Part shown: positions 15,946-25,301 of the stretch, in pieces
Layout: each line of letters begins with the position of its first letter
Numbering within the stretch: position 1 is the first letter of the stretch
DNA from: Lachnospiraceae bacterium
Lineage (GTDB): Bacteria > Bacillota > Clostridia > Lachnospirales > Lachnospiraceae
Assembly (NCBI GenBank): GCA_017936885.1
Contig: JAGBEO010000006.1
Location: 62,001 to 126,000 of the forward strand
DNA: 64,000 bases
Direction of reading: 5' to 3'
Notes under the pieces: generated by a model
Told to the model about the DNA's origin: nothing
What the model saw: the letters and a program-made list of their open reading frames with translations, nothing else
Databases searched by the model: none
Made by a program: the position numbers and the translations under genes

Positions 15946-16992
15946 TTACTCAATTGCTTCTTCTATAAATATATTATTGATCTGAACCAGGTCTTTAACT
16001 ATATCTGTTTTCTTTCCCTCTTTATCCTTAATAATACGGATAACCGGCCTGTCAGGGAACTTTTTATTCTGATACAAAACGACACCAACTTCACCTTCGT
16101 TCGTTCTGACAATCGATCCGGCAGGATATACCGCCGTAAACTCTAAAAAGATATCGACTACTTCTCCGTCAAATTTAATATCTTTATATGCTTTCAGATA
16201 TTCTACCGCTTCATATACTTTCGCACGCTCACAGCCAATACCGCAGATCATCTCGTCAAATGCATCACAAACCTGAATAATACGACATTCCTTAGGAATT
16301 TCTGTTGCCCGAAGCGGATAGCCTGATCCGTCAATACGCTCATGGTGATATAATATCATATTTTTACTTGCATTGGAAATCCAATTTTCACTGCGCAGTG
16401 CAGAATATCCATACACAGGATGCTTTTTATATTCTCCATACTCTGCTTCGGACAATTCCGATAGATTTTGGTTTTCATATTCTATCGTCAGATATCTTAA
16501 TCCCAAATCATGCAACAAACAACTGACACCAATGTCATGTACTGTTTGCTGAGGAAGACCCATTTTTAATGCTACAATCGTGGCCAAACTGCAAATGCTG
16601 ATTGAATGTTCATAGATATCCGAACTTCTGCCTTTAATATCATATATTTTCTCTACCACCCCATCCTCTTCCAGAATGTTTGTGATAATATGATCTGCAG
16701 TCTGGCACAATTCAACCAGTTCTTCATTATGGCTATACGTATGTTTTTCCAGAATATCTTTCACTTTGGATTTAAAGGATTCTTCTACTTCTTCTCTAAG
16801 AATTACCACCGTTTTCGTATCTGGCTCATCCTCTTTAATATACACATCTCTAATCTCCAGTTCCTTAAGCTTCTGGATATAATCCTGTTTCAGTAGCGTT
16901 CCCGCAGAAAGCAGAATCTGATATTCTGATGTAATAACATCTTTCGCCAGAATTTCTTTTCCTGTTAAATCATCAACCTTACATAGTTTCAT
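15946..16992 (-). CDS. HD-GYP domain protein, probable c-di-GMP phosphodiesterase
   Basis: 348 residues, no membrane segment. The N-terminal ~120 residues begin MKLCKVDDLTGKEILAKDV, the lead-in common in HD-GYP proteins. The HD motif HDLGLRYL near residue 165 and YHHERIDGSGYPL near residue 210 define the HD-GYP domain. In this copy the GYP triplet is present (SGYP). A C-terminal ~50-residue region follows (GSIVRTNEGEVGVVLYQNKKFPDRPVI). The family cleaves c-di-GMP, which would tie to the motility genes in this window. It lies between DUF4446 and serS on the same strand. Confidence 0.85.
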   Translation of the reverse strand: MKLCKVDDLTGKEILAKDVITSEYQILLSAGTLLKQDYIQKLKELEIRDVYIKEDEPDTKTVVILREEVEESFKSKVKDILEKHTYSHNEELVELCQTADHIITNILEEDGVVEKIYDIKGRSSDIYEHSISICSLATIVALKMGLPQQTVHDIGVSCLLHDLGLRYLTIEYENQNLSELSEAEYGEYKKHPVYGYSALRSENWISNASKNMILYHHERIDGSGYPLRATEIPKECRIIQVCDAFDEMICGIGCERAKVYEAVEYLKAYKDIKFDGEVVDIFLEFTAVYPAGSIVRTNEGEVGVVLYQNKKFPDRPVIRIIKDKEGKKTDIVKDLVQINNIFIEEAIE

Positions 16993-17019
16993 TTGTTTTC
17001 CCTATCACACATTTTGTCC

Positions 17020-17541
17020 TTACTGTTCTGTTTCAATTCCCATAGCTGTATCAAGTGCTTTCTTTTCTTCATCACCTAATGAAATATCACACAATCCGCC
17101 TTTGATTTCTTTCGTATAAGAATAACATCCCTCTGTACTGTGTACAGAATTCAAAATAAAACCATTATCATTCTCATCTAACAGAGCAAGTGAAAAACTC
17201 AACTGTCCACCCATCTGATTAAATGCGTCATACTTAACAATTCCAACCTTTTGATATGCACTTTCCAATTTCTTATATAAAGCCTGGATATCTTTTCTGT
17301 TCTTCTCTGCGGAAACCTTTACAAATTTATTATCTTCATAAAGACCCATAATATCTTTCTCTAAACTCTTAGCATTTTTACCCGACATAAATTTTTTGTA
17401 TTTCTTAGACAATCTGCTCAATCTTACTGTCTGTATAATCATTAGAATTATAAGAATAAGGATTAACCCAAAGGAGACAATAAACAGATATGTAAGATCA
17501 AGACTGCCTAACCCTATTTGTTCTAATAAATTATAATTCAT
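17020..17541 (-). CDS. DUF4446 membrane-anchored protein
   Basis: 173 residues. One membrane helix (residues ~15-40, LTYLFIVSFGLILILIILMII) precedes a basic segment, a coiled-coil stretch and a compact domain (FNQMGGQLSFSLALLDENDNGFILNSVHS) typical of DUF4446. The family sits beside parA-parB in many Clostridia, as here 44 bp from parB. Function unknown; a link to chromosome segregation or the cell envelope near the origin is only inferred from context. Confidence 0.85.
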   Translation of the reverse strand: MNYNLLEQIGLGSLDLTYLFIVSFGLILILIILMIIQTVRLSRLSKKYKKFMSGKNAKSLEKDIMGLYEDNKFVKVSAEKNRKDIQALYKKLESAYQKVGIVKYDAFNQMGGQLSFSLALLDENDNGFILNSVHSTEGCYSYTKEIKGGLCDISLGDEEKKALDTAMGIETEQ

Positions 17542-17585
17542 TTATCTTATGCCTTTCTATCATTAAATCTCTATGATATTTTCAT

Positions 17586-18491
17586 TTATTTACTGTTTGA
17601 CAGAAGTTCTATAATTCTGTCTAAATCATCATGATTATAGAATTCAATTTCAATCTTACCGGCACCATTACCTTTTGAAGAAATTGCTACCTTAGTTCCA
17701 AGAGATTGCTTTAACTTTTCTTCCACATCCTGATATATAATATCAAGACTTTTATCTTCTAAGATCTCTTTCTTAGGTTTCTCCGGTTTATTTAAGTTTT
17801 TGACAAGCTTCTCAACCTCACGAACACTGAGCTTCTCATCGAATACTTTCTGGGCAATTATATACTGTTGTTCCGGATCTTCAATAGAAATAAGTGCCCT
17901 GGCATGTCCGGTGGAAATCATATCATCAATAATCATTTGCTGAACTTCATCACATAACTTCAAAAGACGCATGGAATTCGTAACTGCGGTTCTGCTCTTA
18001 GATACTCTCTCTGCTACTTCATCCTGTTTCAAATTAAACTCAGTTAAAAGTTTCTTATATGCCTGCGCTTCTTCGATTGGATTCAAATCCTCACGCTGGA
18101 TATTCTCAATTAAAGAGATTTCTACTATTTCCTGTTCTGTATAATCACGTATAATAACCGGAACTTCTTTCAGTCCTGCCAGCTTAGCAGCACGCCAACG
18201 ACGCTCACCGGCTATAATCTCATAATATGTTTTTCTGTCCTGAACAAGAATAGGCTGCAATAATCCGAATTGCTTAATTGAATCCGCCAATTCCTGTAAC
18301 GCATCCTCATCAAAATTTTTTCTGGGCTGTTCCCTGTTAGGCTCAACCATTGTAATTTTGACAATTGTTTCAGCGCCCTTTTCATCATTGTTCTTACCTG
18401 TAGATTCACTATTGGAATCTGTTTTTGGTGCTGCTGCAGGAATTAATGAATCTAATCCTTTTCCTAAACCCCTCGCTACTTTTGCTGCCAT
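17586..18491 (-). CDS. parB: Chromosome-partitioning protein ParB (Spo0J)
   Basis: 301 residues. It begins with the ParA-stimulating peptide (ARGLGKGLDSLIP) and a Ser/Asn-rich linker. The ParB/Srx CTPase domain carries NREQPRKNFDE and ENIQREDLNPIEEA with GERRWRAAK. A helix-turn-helix (KQDEVAERVSKSRTAVTNSMRLLKL) reads parS, and the C-terminal dimer domain ends the protein. It loads on parS as a CTP-dependent clamp and works with ParA and SMC in origin segregation. It starts 3 bp after the parA stop, and two perfect parS sites lie just upstream of parA. Confidence 0.97.
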   Translation of the reverse strand: MAAKVARGLGKGLDSLIPAAAPKTDSNSESTGKNNDEKGAETIVKITMVEPNREQPRKNFDEDALQELADSIKQFGLLQPILVQDRKTYYEIIAGERRWRAAKLAGLKEVPVIIRDYTEQEIVEISLIENIQREDLNPIEEAQAYKKLLTEFNLKQDEVAERVSKSRTAVTNSMRLLKLCDEVQQMIIDDMISTGHARALISIEDPEQQYIIAQKVFDEKLSVREVEKLVKNLNKPEKPKKEILEDKSLDIIYQDVEEKLKQSLGTKVAISSKGNGAGKIEIEFYNHDDLDRIIELLSNSK

Positions 18492-18494
18492 TCC

Positions 18495-19262
18495 CTATAC
18501 ATCCTTTCTCTTGATTACTTCTTCCGCCAATAACATGTATGCTTCGGCTCCCGCAGATTTCGGATCATACATATTAATAGGCATTCCGTAACTAGGTGCT
18601 TCTGCTAATCTGATATTTCTGGGTATTACAGTATTATAAACATTTTGATTCAGATGATTCTTTACATTCTCCACTACCTGCATAGATAAATTTGTTCTGG
18701 AGTCGTACATTGTAAATACTACACCTTCCATATCAAGTTTTGGATTCAGTCTTTCTTTTACAAGATTAACAGTATGAATTAACTGGCTTAATCCTTCCAA
18801 AGCGTAATACTCACATTGAATCGGTACCAATACTGTATCTGCTGTTGTCATAGAATTAATTGTTAAAAGATTCAATGACGGAGGACAATCAATAATAATA
18901 AAATCAAACTTGTCCTTGACCCAATCAACCTCATTCTTTAATATAAATTCCTTCTTATCAACACCGATTAACTCAATCTCTGCCGCTGCCAAATTCACAT
19001 TAGACGGGATAATAGAAACCCCAGGAATCACTTCATTCATAATACACTCATTAATAGAACATTCACTCAGTATTAGTTCATAGATTGTATTTTCTAAATC
19101 ATTCTTTTCGATTCCAAATCCGCTTGTTGTGTTACCCTGAGGATCAGTATCAATTACCAGTACTTTCTTTCCTTTAGCTGCTAATGAAGCTGCTAAATTA
19201 ATAGATGTTGTTGTTTTGCCAACTCCACCTTTTTGGTTTGCAATTGCAATCGTTCTTCCCAT
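18495..19262 (-). CDS. parA: Chromosome-partitioning ATPase ParA (Soj)
   Basis: 255 residues, standard for Soj. The deviant Walker A motif KGGVGKTTT (residues 11-19) with signature lysine, the DTDPQGN switch region, and IIDCPPSLNLLT are all present. It forms ATP-dependent DNA-bound dimers that position the ParB-parS complex and can influence DnaA. First gene of a leftward run parA-parB-DUF4446-HD-GYP-serS-DUF3881; the promoter probably overlaps the parS region. Confidence 0.97.
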   Translation of the reverse strand: MGRTIAIANQKGGVGKTTTSINLAASLAAKGKKVLVIDTDPQGNTTSGFGIEKNDLENTIYELILSECSINECIMNEVIPGVSIIPSNVNLAAAEIELIGVDKKEFILKNEVDWVKDKFDFIIIDCPPSLNLLTINSMTTADTVLVPIQCEYYALEGLSQLIHTVNLVKERLNPKLDMEGVVFTMYDSRTNLSMQVVENVKNHLNQNVYNTVIPRNIRLAEAPSYGMPINMYDPKSAGAEAYMLLAEEVIKRKDV

Positions 19263-19407
19263 AGTTTATCTACCTTTCGTTTTGTATTTTCGACAAAACA
19301 CTTTTTCTCCGAAAACATTTTTTCTGTCCGTTTACGATTATAACACTAAAACCTATGAGAATCTATATAAAACTTCTGGATCACAGTTCAATATTTTGCA
19401 ATAAAAA

Positions 19408-19450
19408 TGTTTCACGGCCTCAATTTTGTATGTTTTGAAAATGTTTCACG
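19408..19450 (-). repeat. Two degenerate parS half-sites
   Basis: TGTTTCACG occurs at 19408-19416 and 19442-19450 without the matching right half. They are in phase with two perfect sites further right and may be decayed or weak ParB sites. Confidence 0.45.
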
Positions 19451-19478
19451 GGACTTTTCACAAGATCTTGGGTCAATT

Positions 19479-19494
19479 TGTTTCACGTGAAACA
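19479..19494. other. parS site 1
   Basis: Perfect 16-bp palindrome TGTTTCACGTGAAACA, the consensus ParB loading site, located between parA and the response regulator gene. Confidence 0.97.
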
Positions 19495-19528
19495 TTATCT
19501 TGTGTCCATATTCTATTAACAATAAAAA

Positions 19529-19544
19529 TGTTTCACGTGAAACA
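19529..19544. other. parS site 2
   Basis: Second perfect TGTTTCACGTGAAACA, 50 bp from the first centre to centre, five bases from the response regulator stop codon region. Confidence 0.97.
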
Positions 19545-19548
19545 TGAT

Positions 19549-20193
19549 TTAAAAAAGTTTAATTATATTATTTTTAATTGCAAAAACAGCAGCCTGTGTT
19601 CTATCCGACACATCAATCTTTTTAAAAATATTAGAAATATGATTTTTAACTGTTCTTTCACTAATATTCAGATTAGTGGCTATTTCCTTATTAAACATTC
19701 CATTGGCAACCTGAATTAAAACTTCTAACTCCCTATTCGTAAGTGAGTCAATTTTATCTTTATCAATATCTCTATTAACCAACCTATTATTTAAAGCCGG
19801 GATCAGACTTGCCTGAATATAATTTTCACCTCTGCACACAAATTGAATTGCTTTTTTTAATTCGGAAGATTCGGAATCTTTTAATATATATCCATCTACA
19901 CCGATATCAACAGCTTTTAATAGATATTCTAATTCATTGTGCACCGTTAAAATAAGAACTTTTACATCAGACTTATTCTTCTTCAGTTCTTCTAATACTT
20001 CTATTCCATTTTTTTCAGGCATATTAATATCCAACAATAAAACATCAGGAGATAAAGTTTCCAATTTTTCTAAACACTCTACACCATTAGATGCCTCGGC
20101 AATCACTTCAATACTTCCATCAAATTCTAATAATTGCTTTATACCTTCACGTATTAAACTGTGATCATCTGCTATCATTACTTGTATTTTCAT
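19549..20193 (-). CDS. NarL/LuxR-type response regulator
   Basis: 214 residues. The receiver domain has the acidic pair (IADDH), phospho-acceptor D55 (LLLDINMPEKNG), a Thr (ILTVHN) and K near 105 (LKDSES). The C-terminal LuxR helix-turn-helix reads LTNRELEVLIQVANGMFNKEIATNLNISERTVKNHISNIFKKI. Start and stop overlap the upstream kinase (TAATG), so they are a translationally coupled pair. The cognate kinase has no membrane segment, as in DegS-DegU. The target genes are not evident. Confidence 0.93.
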   Translation of the reverse strand: MKIQVMIADDHSLIREGIKQLLEFDGSIEVIAEASNGVECLEKLETLSPDVLLLDINMPEKNGIEVLEELKKNKSDVKVLILTVHNELEYLLKAVDIGVDGYILKDSESSELKKAIQFVCRGENYIQASLIPALNNRLVNRDIDKDKIDSLTNRELEVLIQVANGMFNKEIATNLNISERTVKNHISNIFKKIDVSDRTQAAVFAIKNNIIKLF

Positions 20194-20891
20194 TAATTTT
20201 CCTCCATCATCTGTGGAATTTCAATTTTAATAAGAGTCCCATTCTTTGTATCCATACTAATTCTTCCATTTAAAAGAAATACTCTTTCTTTAATCACAGA
20301 TAATCCAAAATGCTTTTCTTTCTTAAATGCTTCATCCACATCAAATCCAATACCATTATCCTGAATTTCTATTTCATAGGAACTTTTCTTATCTTTAAAA
20401 CTTACTCTGATTTCATTACCTTTAGAATGTTTTATAGAATTCTGTACGCATTCCTGAATAATGCGGTAGATAGTAATAAGTAAAATTTCCTTTTTAGAAT
20501 CAGAAATATTAAATTCTATATTTTCTATATCCGTCAGTATTTTAAACTGTTTATCCTGATTTATTAATAAAAGCATTTTTTCTATTGTTTCTTTCAAGCC
20601 AAGATCATCAAAAGACATCGGTCTTAAATCAAAAATACTGTTTCTAATATCTTCTATTACTTTACGAAGATTTTTTCCGACAGTAGCTAATTCCAATTTT
20701 GCCTTGACAGGGTCCTGATCTATATAAAGAGAACTAAGTTCTACTTTATGGATCAAATGTGTAAGATTTTGTAATGAAGTATCATGCAAATCTCTGGCAA
20801 TTCTCTGCCTTTCTTTTTCTTGTATTTCTAAGACAGAAAGTTGTTTCACATGTAACAAAAAAGAATCTTCCATTTCATTCATAAGCTTCAC
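20193..20891 (-). CDS. Cytoplasmic sensor histidine kinase (HisKA_3 type)
   Basis: 232 residues. The HisKA_3 motif RQRIARDLHDTSLQNL places the phospho-acceptor at H36. The ATPase domain has a degenerate N box (ECVQNSIKHS) and clear G1 (IQDNGIGFDVD) and G2-like (HFGLSVIKERV) motifs. No membrane segment or recognised sensor domain precedes the kinase core, so the signal is internal or comes from a partner. It is the DegS/NarX-like partner of the overlapping response regulator. Confidence 0.9.
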   Translation of the reverse strand: MKLMNEMEDSFLLHVKQLSVLEIQEKERQRIARDLHDTSLQNLTHLIHKVELSSLYIDQDPVKAKLELATVGKNLRKVIEDIRNSIFDLRPMSFDDLGLKETIEKMLLLINQDKQFKILTDIENIEFNISDSKKEILLITIYRIIQECVQNSIKHSKGNEIRVSFKDKKSSYEIEIQDNGIGFDVDEAFKKEKHFGLSVIKERVFLLNGRISMDTKNGTLIKIEIPQMMEEN

Positions 20892-21067
20892 CTACAAACA
20901 TATATTTAAAATTTTGGAAAATACCAGATGATTTAATCATATACTAATTTTTTATGGAAGAAAAGGTTTTATTTGTAATCAACTAAAATATCCAGTATAA
21001 TATTTTCAAAGGTATTTAAGTTTACGATCATTTGCAGGATAAGAAAGAGAAAGGCATAATTATTTCT

Positions 21068-22012
21068 ATGAATAAAAAAATCACAACAACAGCTATATTA
21101 ATCGGTTCATCTATTGCTACAATTCATATTATCAATAATGTTCATACGTCTCTGTGTACTGTAAAAAATTTATTGAAAAATTCAGAGAATCGTTATTATG
21201 AATGGCGCTTTGGAAACATTAGATATCAGAAAAAGGGCAGCGGCAGTCCTCTTTTACTTGTACATGATCTGACAGCCGGAAGTTCTAACTATGAATACCA
21301 CAGATTAATTAATAATCTGACACAAAAACATGAAGTATATTCTATTGATCTGTTAGGATATGGTTTATCTGACAAGCCATCCATGACATACACAAACAAT
21401 CTATATGAACAGTTGATATGTGACTTTATTAAAAATATTATTGGTAAGAAAACGTCCGTAATAGTAACCGGAGAATCTGTACCATTTATTATAATGGCAT
21501 GTCATAATAATCCTGAAATTTTTAATAAAATTATATGCATCAATCCACAAAGCCTTTATTTGCAAAACCAGATTCCATCGAAACAAACGAATCTATTAAA
21601 GTTTTTCCTTGAGATACCTGTTCTTGGAACTTTCATCTATCATATGCAAATGAATAAGCATACTATTGAAAAAACATTTAAAGAAGAATTTTTCTATTAC
21701 CCGGAGGAAGTAAAAGAGAAATACATATATAACTATTTAGAGGCCGCACATTTCGGTAACTATAATTCTAAATATGCATTTGCCAGCTATATAGGTAAAT
21801 ATATGAATATGAATATTCTACATGAATTGAAGGAGATCAATAACAGTATATTAATGATCGGTGGTCAGGAGAAAAAAGATATTCAAACAATCATTGAAAA
21901 TTATAAGTACTATAATCCTGCAATTGAAGAAATTTATATACCGGAAACAAAACATCTTCCTCAATTAGAAGCACCGGATGCTGTGCTGGAACAAATTGAT
22001 ATGTTTCTTTAA
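21068..22012 (+). CDS. Alpha/beta hydrolase with N-terminal membrane anchor
   Basis: 314 residues from ATG 21068; an in-frame TTG at 21032 has no ribosome site. A hydrophobic N-terminal segment (TTTAILIGSSIATIHII) may anchor it. The alpha/beta fold is clear: PLLLVHDLTAGSSN (oxyanion loop), YSIDLLGYGLSDKPS, a nucleophile elbow VTGESVPF (Ser in GESVP, where GxSxG is usual), and a late histidine in TKHLPQLEAPD. Substrate unknown. Single gene, divergent from the two-component pair, converging with rsmG. Confidence 0.8.
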   Translation: MNKKITTTAILIGSSIATIHIINNVHTSLCTVKNLLKNSENRYYEWRFGNIRYQKKGSGSPLLLVHDLTAGSSNYEYHRLINNLTQKHEVYSIDLLGYGLSDKPSMTYTNNLYEQLICDFIKNIIGKKTSVIVTGESVPFIIMACHNNPEIFNKIICINPQSLYLQNQIPSKQTNLLKFFLEIPVLGTFIYHMQMNKHTIEKTFKEEFFYYPEEVKEKYIYNYLEAAHFGNYNSKYAFASYIGKYMNMNILHELKEINNSILMIGGQEKKDIQTIIENYKYYNPAIEEIYIPETKHLPQLEAPDAVLEQIDMFL

Positions 22013-22114
22013 TGATCATGTAAAAATCCATATGCAGAAGGTTTTTCACACATAAGAAATTAAAATGATTAATTCTTTAAATTTATTATTTTAAAACCAA
22101 CGAAATATTTTTAT

Positions 22115-22148
22115 AAAAAGGTTTACATAAAATTGTGTAAACCTTTTT
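22115..22148. terminator. Bidirectional terminator between hydrolase and rsmG
   Basis: AAAAAGGTTTACA (22115-22127) pairs perfectly with TGTAAACCTTTTT (22136-22148) with an 8-nt loop. Confidence 0.85.
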
Positions 22149-22177
22149 ATTATATCGATTCGATATGCTATAATAAA

Positions 22178-22918
22178 TTATGTCAAAGGTTCCTTTGCCG
22201 CGAGTCCGGCTTTACGAGGAAATTTAACAGGAGTCTCTTTACATTTTCGAATTACAAATAAATTTCTGTAAATATCAGAATCAGGAATCATAAATTCCAC
22301 TTGATTTTCAACTATTCCGCCCAAAATGGAAATCGCATGTTCCGCCGCCTGCTTTTCTTCTGAAATCTTCTCTGATTTATAAGAAATGAAAAGACCGCCA
22401 ACTTTCACATAAGGAAGACAATATTCAGACAAGGTAGAAAGATTCGCTACCGCTCTGGACACACATAAATCATACTGCTCTCTCAATTTTCCTTTTTTAG
22501 CGAAATCCTCTGCCCGTCCATGAACAGCATGAATTTCTTTCAATCCGAGTTCGTCTATCACATTCTGCAAAAATGTAACTCTTTTATTCAGAGAATCCAA
22601 AAGTGTCACTTCTAAATTCGGAAAAGCTATCTTAAGAGGAATTCCCGGAAAGCCTGCACCGGTTCCGATATCAATTACTGTCACAGGTCCAGTCACATCA
22701 TATGCCTTAATTAAAGAAAGACTGTCTATAAAATGTTTCTTCATCACTTCATTAAATTCTGTGATTGCAGTCAGATTCATTACTTTATTCCATTCAATCA
22801 GTAATTCATAATATGTCATAAACTGCATCAACTGCTCTTCACTCAAAGAAATCTTCAGCTCATCCAAATCTTTCAAAAAAGAATCTAACTGATATTGTTC
22901 CAAATTTATTTTTTTCAT
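22178..22918 (-). CDS. rsmG: 16S rRNA (guanine527-N7)-methyltransferase
   Basis: 246 residues. The SAM site VIDIGTGAGFPGIPLKIAFP, followed by LDSLNKRVTFLQ and SRAVANLSTLSEYCLPYVK, is diagnostic for RsmG/GidB. It methylates G527 of 16S rRNA; loss gives low-level streptomycin resistance in many bacteria. It follows mnmG on the same strand in the conserved origin order. Confidence 0.97.
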   Translation of the reverse strand: MKKINLEQYQLDSFLKDLDELKISLSEEQLMQFMTYYELLIEWNKVMNLTAITEFNEVMKKHFIDSLSLIKAYDVTGPVTVIDIGTGAGFPGIPLKIAFPNLEVTLLDSLNKRVTFLQNVIDELGLKEIHAVHGRAEDFAKKGKLREQYDLCVSRAVANLSTLSEYCLPYVKVGGLFISYKSEKISEEKQAAEHAISILGGIVENQVEFMIPDSDIYRNLFVIRKCKETPVKFPRKAGLAAKEPLT

Positions 22919-23016
22919 CCTTTACACCATTTCAAAGTATTACAATCAAATACAAATCATTTTGTATAAGAATACTTAATTACTCTTCATCTGTTTACTT
23001 GATAAACTAAAACAGA

Positions 23017-24972
23017 TTATTTTCTTTTCATACTGTTATAATGCTCCAGATAGACTAAAAGCACCGAAATATCTGCCGGAGATACGCCTGAAATTCTGGA
23101 AGCCTGTCCTACAGATACCGGCTTATAGGAAATCAGCTTCTGTCTTGCTTCCAAACGCAAAGAGCTTACCTCATTATAATCCAAATCAGCCGGAATCAAT
23201 TTTTTCTCCATCTTCTTATATTGTTCTACCTGACGAAGCTGTCTCTCAATATACCCTTCATACTTAATCTCAATCTCCACCTGTTCAATCACATCCTCAG
23301 GAAGAGGTTCACGTTTCGGATCAATCTCAGAGAGTATCTCATAGTTTAACTCCGGCCGACACATCAACTCTGCAAGATTAGTACCTGTCTTAAGAGTTGC
23401 ACTGCCGTGTGCTATTAGAAATTCCTGATTTTCTTTCGCAGCGCCTATCACTGTATTTTTCAGCCGTTCAATCTCCTGATCAATAAGCTTCTTCTTCTCA
23501 ACAGTGGCTTCATATAATTGTTCGGAAACAAGACCCGCCTCGTAGCCGATCTTACGAAGTCTTAAATCCGCATTATCCTGACGAAGTAAAAGCCTGTATT
23601 CCGCTCTGGAGGTCATCATTCGATAAGGCTCGAAATTTTCCTTAGTCACCAGATCGTCAATCAAAACTCCAATATATGCCTGAGAACGATCCAATACAAC
23701 AGGTTCCTTTCCTAATATAGAAAGTGCAGCATTCATACCTGCAATCAACCCCTGTGCCGCTGCTTCCTCATAACCGCTGCTTCCGTTAAACTGTCCGCCG
23801 CTGAAAAGTCCCTTAATATCTTTAAATTCCAAAGACGGATATAACTGTCTCGGATTAATACAATCATATTCAATCGCATAAGCATTTCTGACAATCTTAC
23901 AATTCTCTAACCCCGGCACTGTCCGGTACATTGCTATCTGAACATCCTCCGGAAGAGAGGAAGACATACCTCCCACATACATTTCATTGGTATGTAATCC
24001 TTCCGGCTCAATAAATACCTGATGCCTTTCCTTATCCGCAAACTTGACCACCTTATCTTCAATGGAAGGACAATACCTTGGCCCGGTTCCTTCTATGATT
24101 CCCGCATAAATAGGAGAACGGTCAAGATTGGCTCTGATAATTTCATGTGTTTTCTCATTTGTATAAGTAAGCCAGCAGGACACCTGATCAATCTGCACAT
24201 CATCAGGATTAGTAGAAAAAGAAAAAGGAATTACCTTATCATCGCCAAACTGCTCTTCCATTTTACTAAAATCAATAGAACGCTTATCCATTCTCGCCGG
24301 TGTTCCCGTCTTAAATCTTCGCATCTCCACACCAAGACTGAGAAGAGAATCCGTCAGATGATTGGCAGGCTGCAAACCGTTAGGCCCGGTATAAGTAATC
24401 GCTTCACCGCAAAGACATCTTGCCTTTAAATATGTTCCGGTACAAAGCACCACCGCTTTGCATTCATAAACCGTGCCTGTAAAAGTCTTAACACCTATAA
24501 TTTTCTTAGATGCAATATTTCTTTGCAACAAATTAGAATCTGTTTTACTGTCAGAAGAAACACAACCATCACATTCCTCTGTCAAAAGCTCACAAACCTC
24601 TGCCTGTTTAATTGTCAAATGTTCCTGATTTTCCAACACTTTACGCATTGCCCTGGAATATTCCGCTTTATCTGCCTGGGCACGAAGAGAATGAACAGCC
24701 GGACCTTTAGACTGATTTAACATTTTAGACTGGATAAAAGTTTTATCAATATTCTTTCCCATCTCTCCGCCAAGTGCATCAATCTCACGAACCAAATGCC
24801 CCTTAGAAGTTCCTCCCACATTAGGATTACACGGCATCATCGCAATACTGTCCACACTAACCGTAAAAATCACAGTCTCTAATCCAAGACGCGCACAAGC
24901 AAGCGCAGCTTCACACCCCGCATGACCTGCACCAACCACACAAACATCCACTATCTCTCTCATCTCCGGCAT
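23017..24972 (-). CDS. mnmG: tRNA uridine-34 carboxymethylaminomethyl-modifying enzyme, FAD subunit
   Basis: 651 residues from ATG 24972, which has AAGGTGG eight bases upstream; the GTG four codons earlier lies inside that site. The FAD-binding motif [14 protein letters not shown] opens the protein. Family signatures [20 protein letters not shown] and [21 protein letters not shown] are present. With MnmE it forms cmnm5U at the wobble position of several tRNAs. Standard length and position between mnmE and rsmG. Confidence 0.97.
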   Translation of the reverse strand: MPEMREIVDVCVVGAGHAGCEAALACARLGLETVIFTVSVDSIAMMPCNPNVGGTSKGHLVREIDALGGEMGKNIDKTFIQSKMLNQSKGPAVHSLRAQADKAEYSRAMRKVLENQEHLTIKQAEVCELLTEECDGCVSSDSKTDSNLLQRNIASKKIIGVKTFTGTVYECKAVVLCTGTYLKARCLCGEAITYTGPNGLQPANHLTDSLLSLGVEMRRFKTGTPARMDKRSIDFSKMEEQFGDDKVIPFSFSTNPDDVQIDQVSCWLTYTNEKTHEIIRANLDRSPIYAGIIEGTGPRYCPSIEDKVVKFADKERHQVFIEPEGLHTNEMYVGGMSSSLPEDVQIAMYRTVPGLENCKIVRNAYAIEYDCINPRQLYPSLEFKDIKGLFSGGQFNGSSGYEEAAAQGLIAGMNAALSILGKEPVVLDRSQAYIGVLIDDLVTKENFEPYRMMTSRAEYRLLLRQDNADLRLRKIGYEAGLVSEQLYEATVEKKKLIDQEIERLKNTVIGAAKENQEFLIAHGSATLKTGTNLAELMCRPELNYEILSEIDPKREPLPEDVIEQVEIEIKYEGYIERQLRQVEQYKKMEKKLIPADLDYNEVSSLRLEARQKLISYKPVSVGQASRISGVSPADISVLLVYLEHYNSMKRK

Positions 24973-25208
24973 ACAACCTACCACCTTATTCTTATATATT
25001 ATTCCAATTTACAATTGCATCATCAAAAATTTCACTATATAAATTAAATCATTTAATTCTTTCTTTAAACATTATAAATCATAAATATTTCATACATTTA
25101 AAAAATACACTTAACACAACCCTTTATAATAATTTTACAGTTATATAAAATCATTATAAAAAGTAAAAAAATATTTAACCACACATCTACACAACATAAA
25201 TCACCCAC

Positions 25209-25299
25209 GGGAAGAACGCTCGCTTTTAGCGTTCTTCCGGGCGAAACTTAGATATTCTTAGGCGGCGTCCTTCAGACGCCTTAGAATATCTTTTCGCCC
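25209..25299 (-). ncRNA. Tandem-hairpin element, copy 1 (after mnmE)
   Basis: Starting 3 bases past the mnmE stop, the minus strand holds a long hairpin: outer stem GGGCGAAA/TTTCGCCC and inner stem AGATATTCT/AGAATATCT with a GC-rich top and a single-sided AAG bulge. A second hairpin GGAAGAACGCT/AGCGTTCTTCC abuts it. The element at 33176-33259 has the same layout with compensatory base changes. No T-run follows, so it is not a simple terminator. Nothing else is seen in 24973-25208, which is AT-rich. Confidence 0.6.
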
Positions 25300-25301
25300 T
25301 T

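Noticed and set aside
24022..24429. 135-codon plus-strand frame inside mnmG
   Set aside because: Antisense to a fully conserved gene, with composition expected of a shadow frame.
25209..25299. mnmE-mnmG hairpins as an ordinary intrinsic terminator
   Set aside because: No T-run follows either hairpin, and the same two-hairpin layout with compensatory changes recurs after dnaN.
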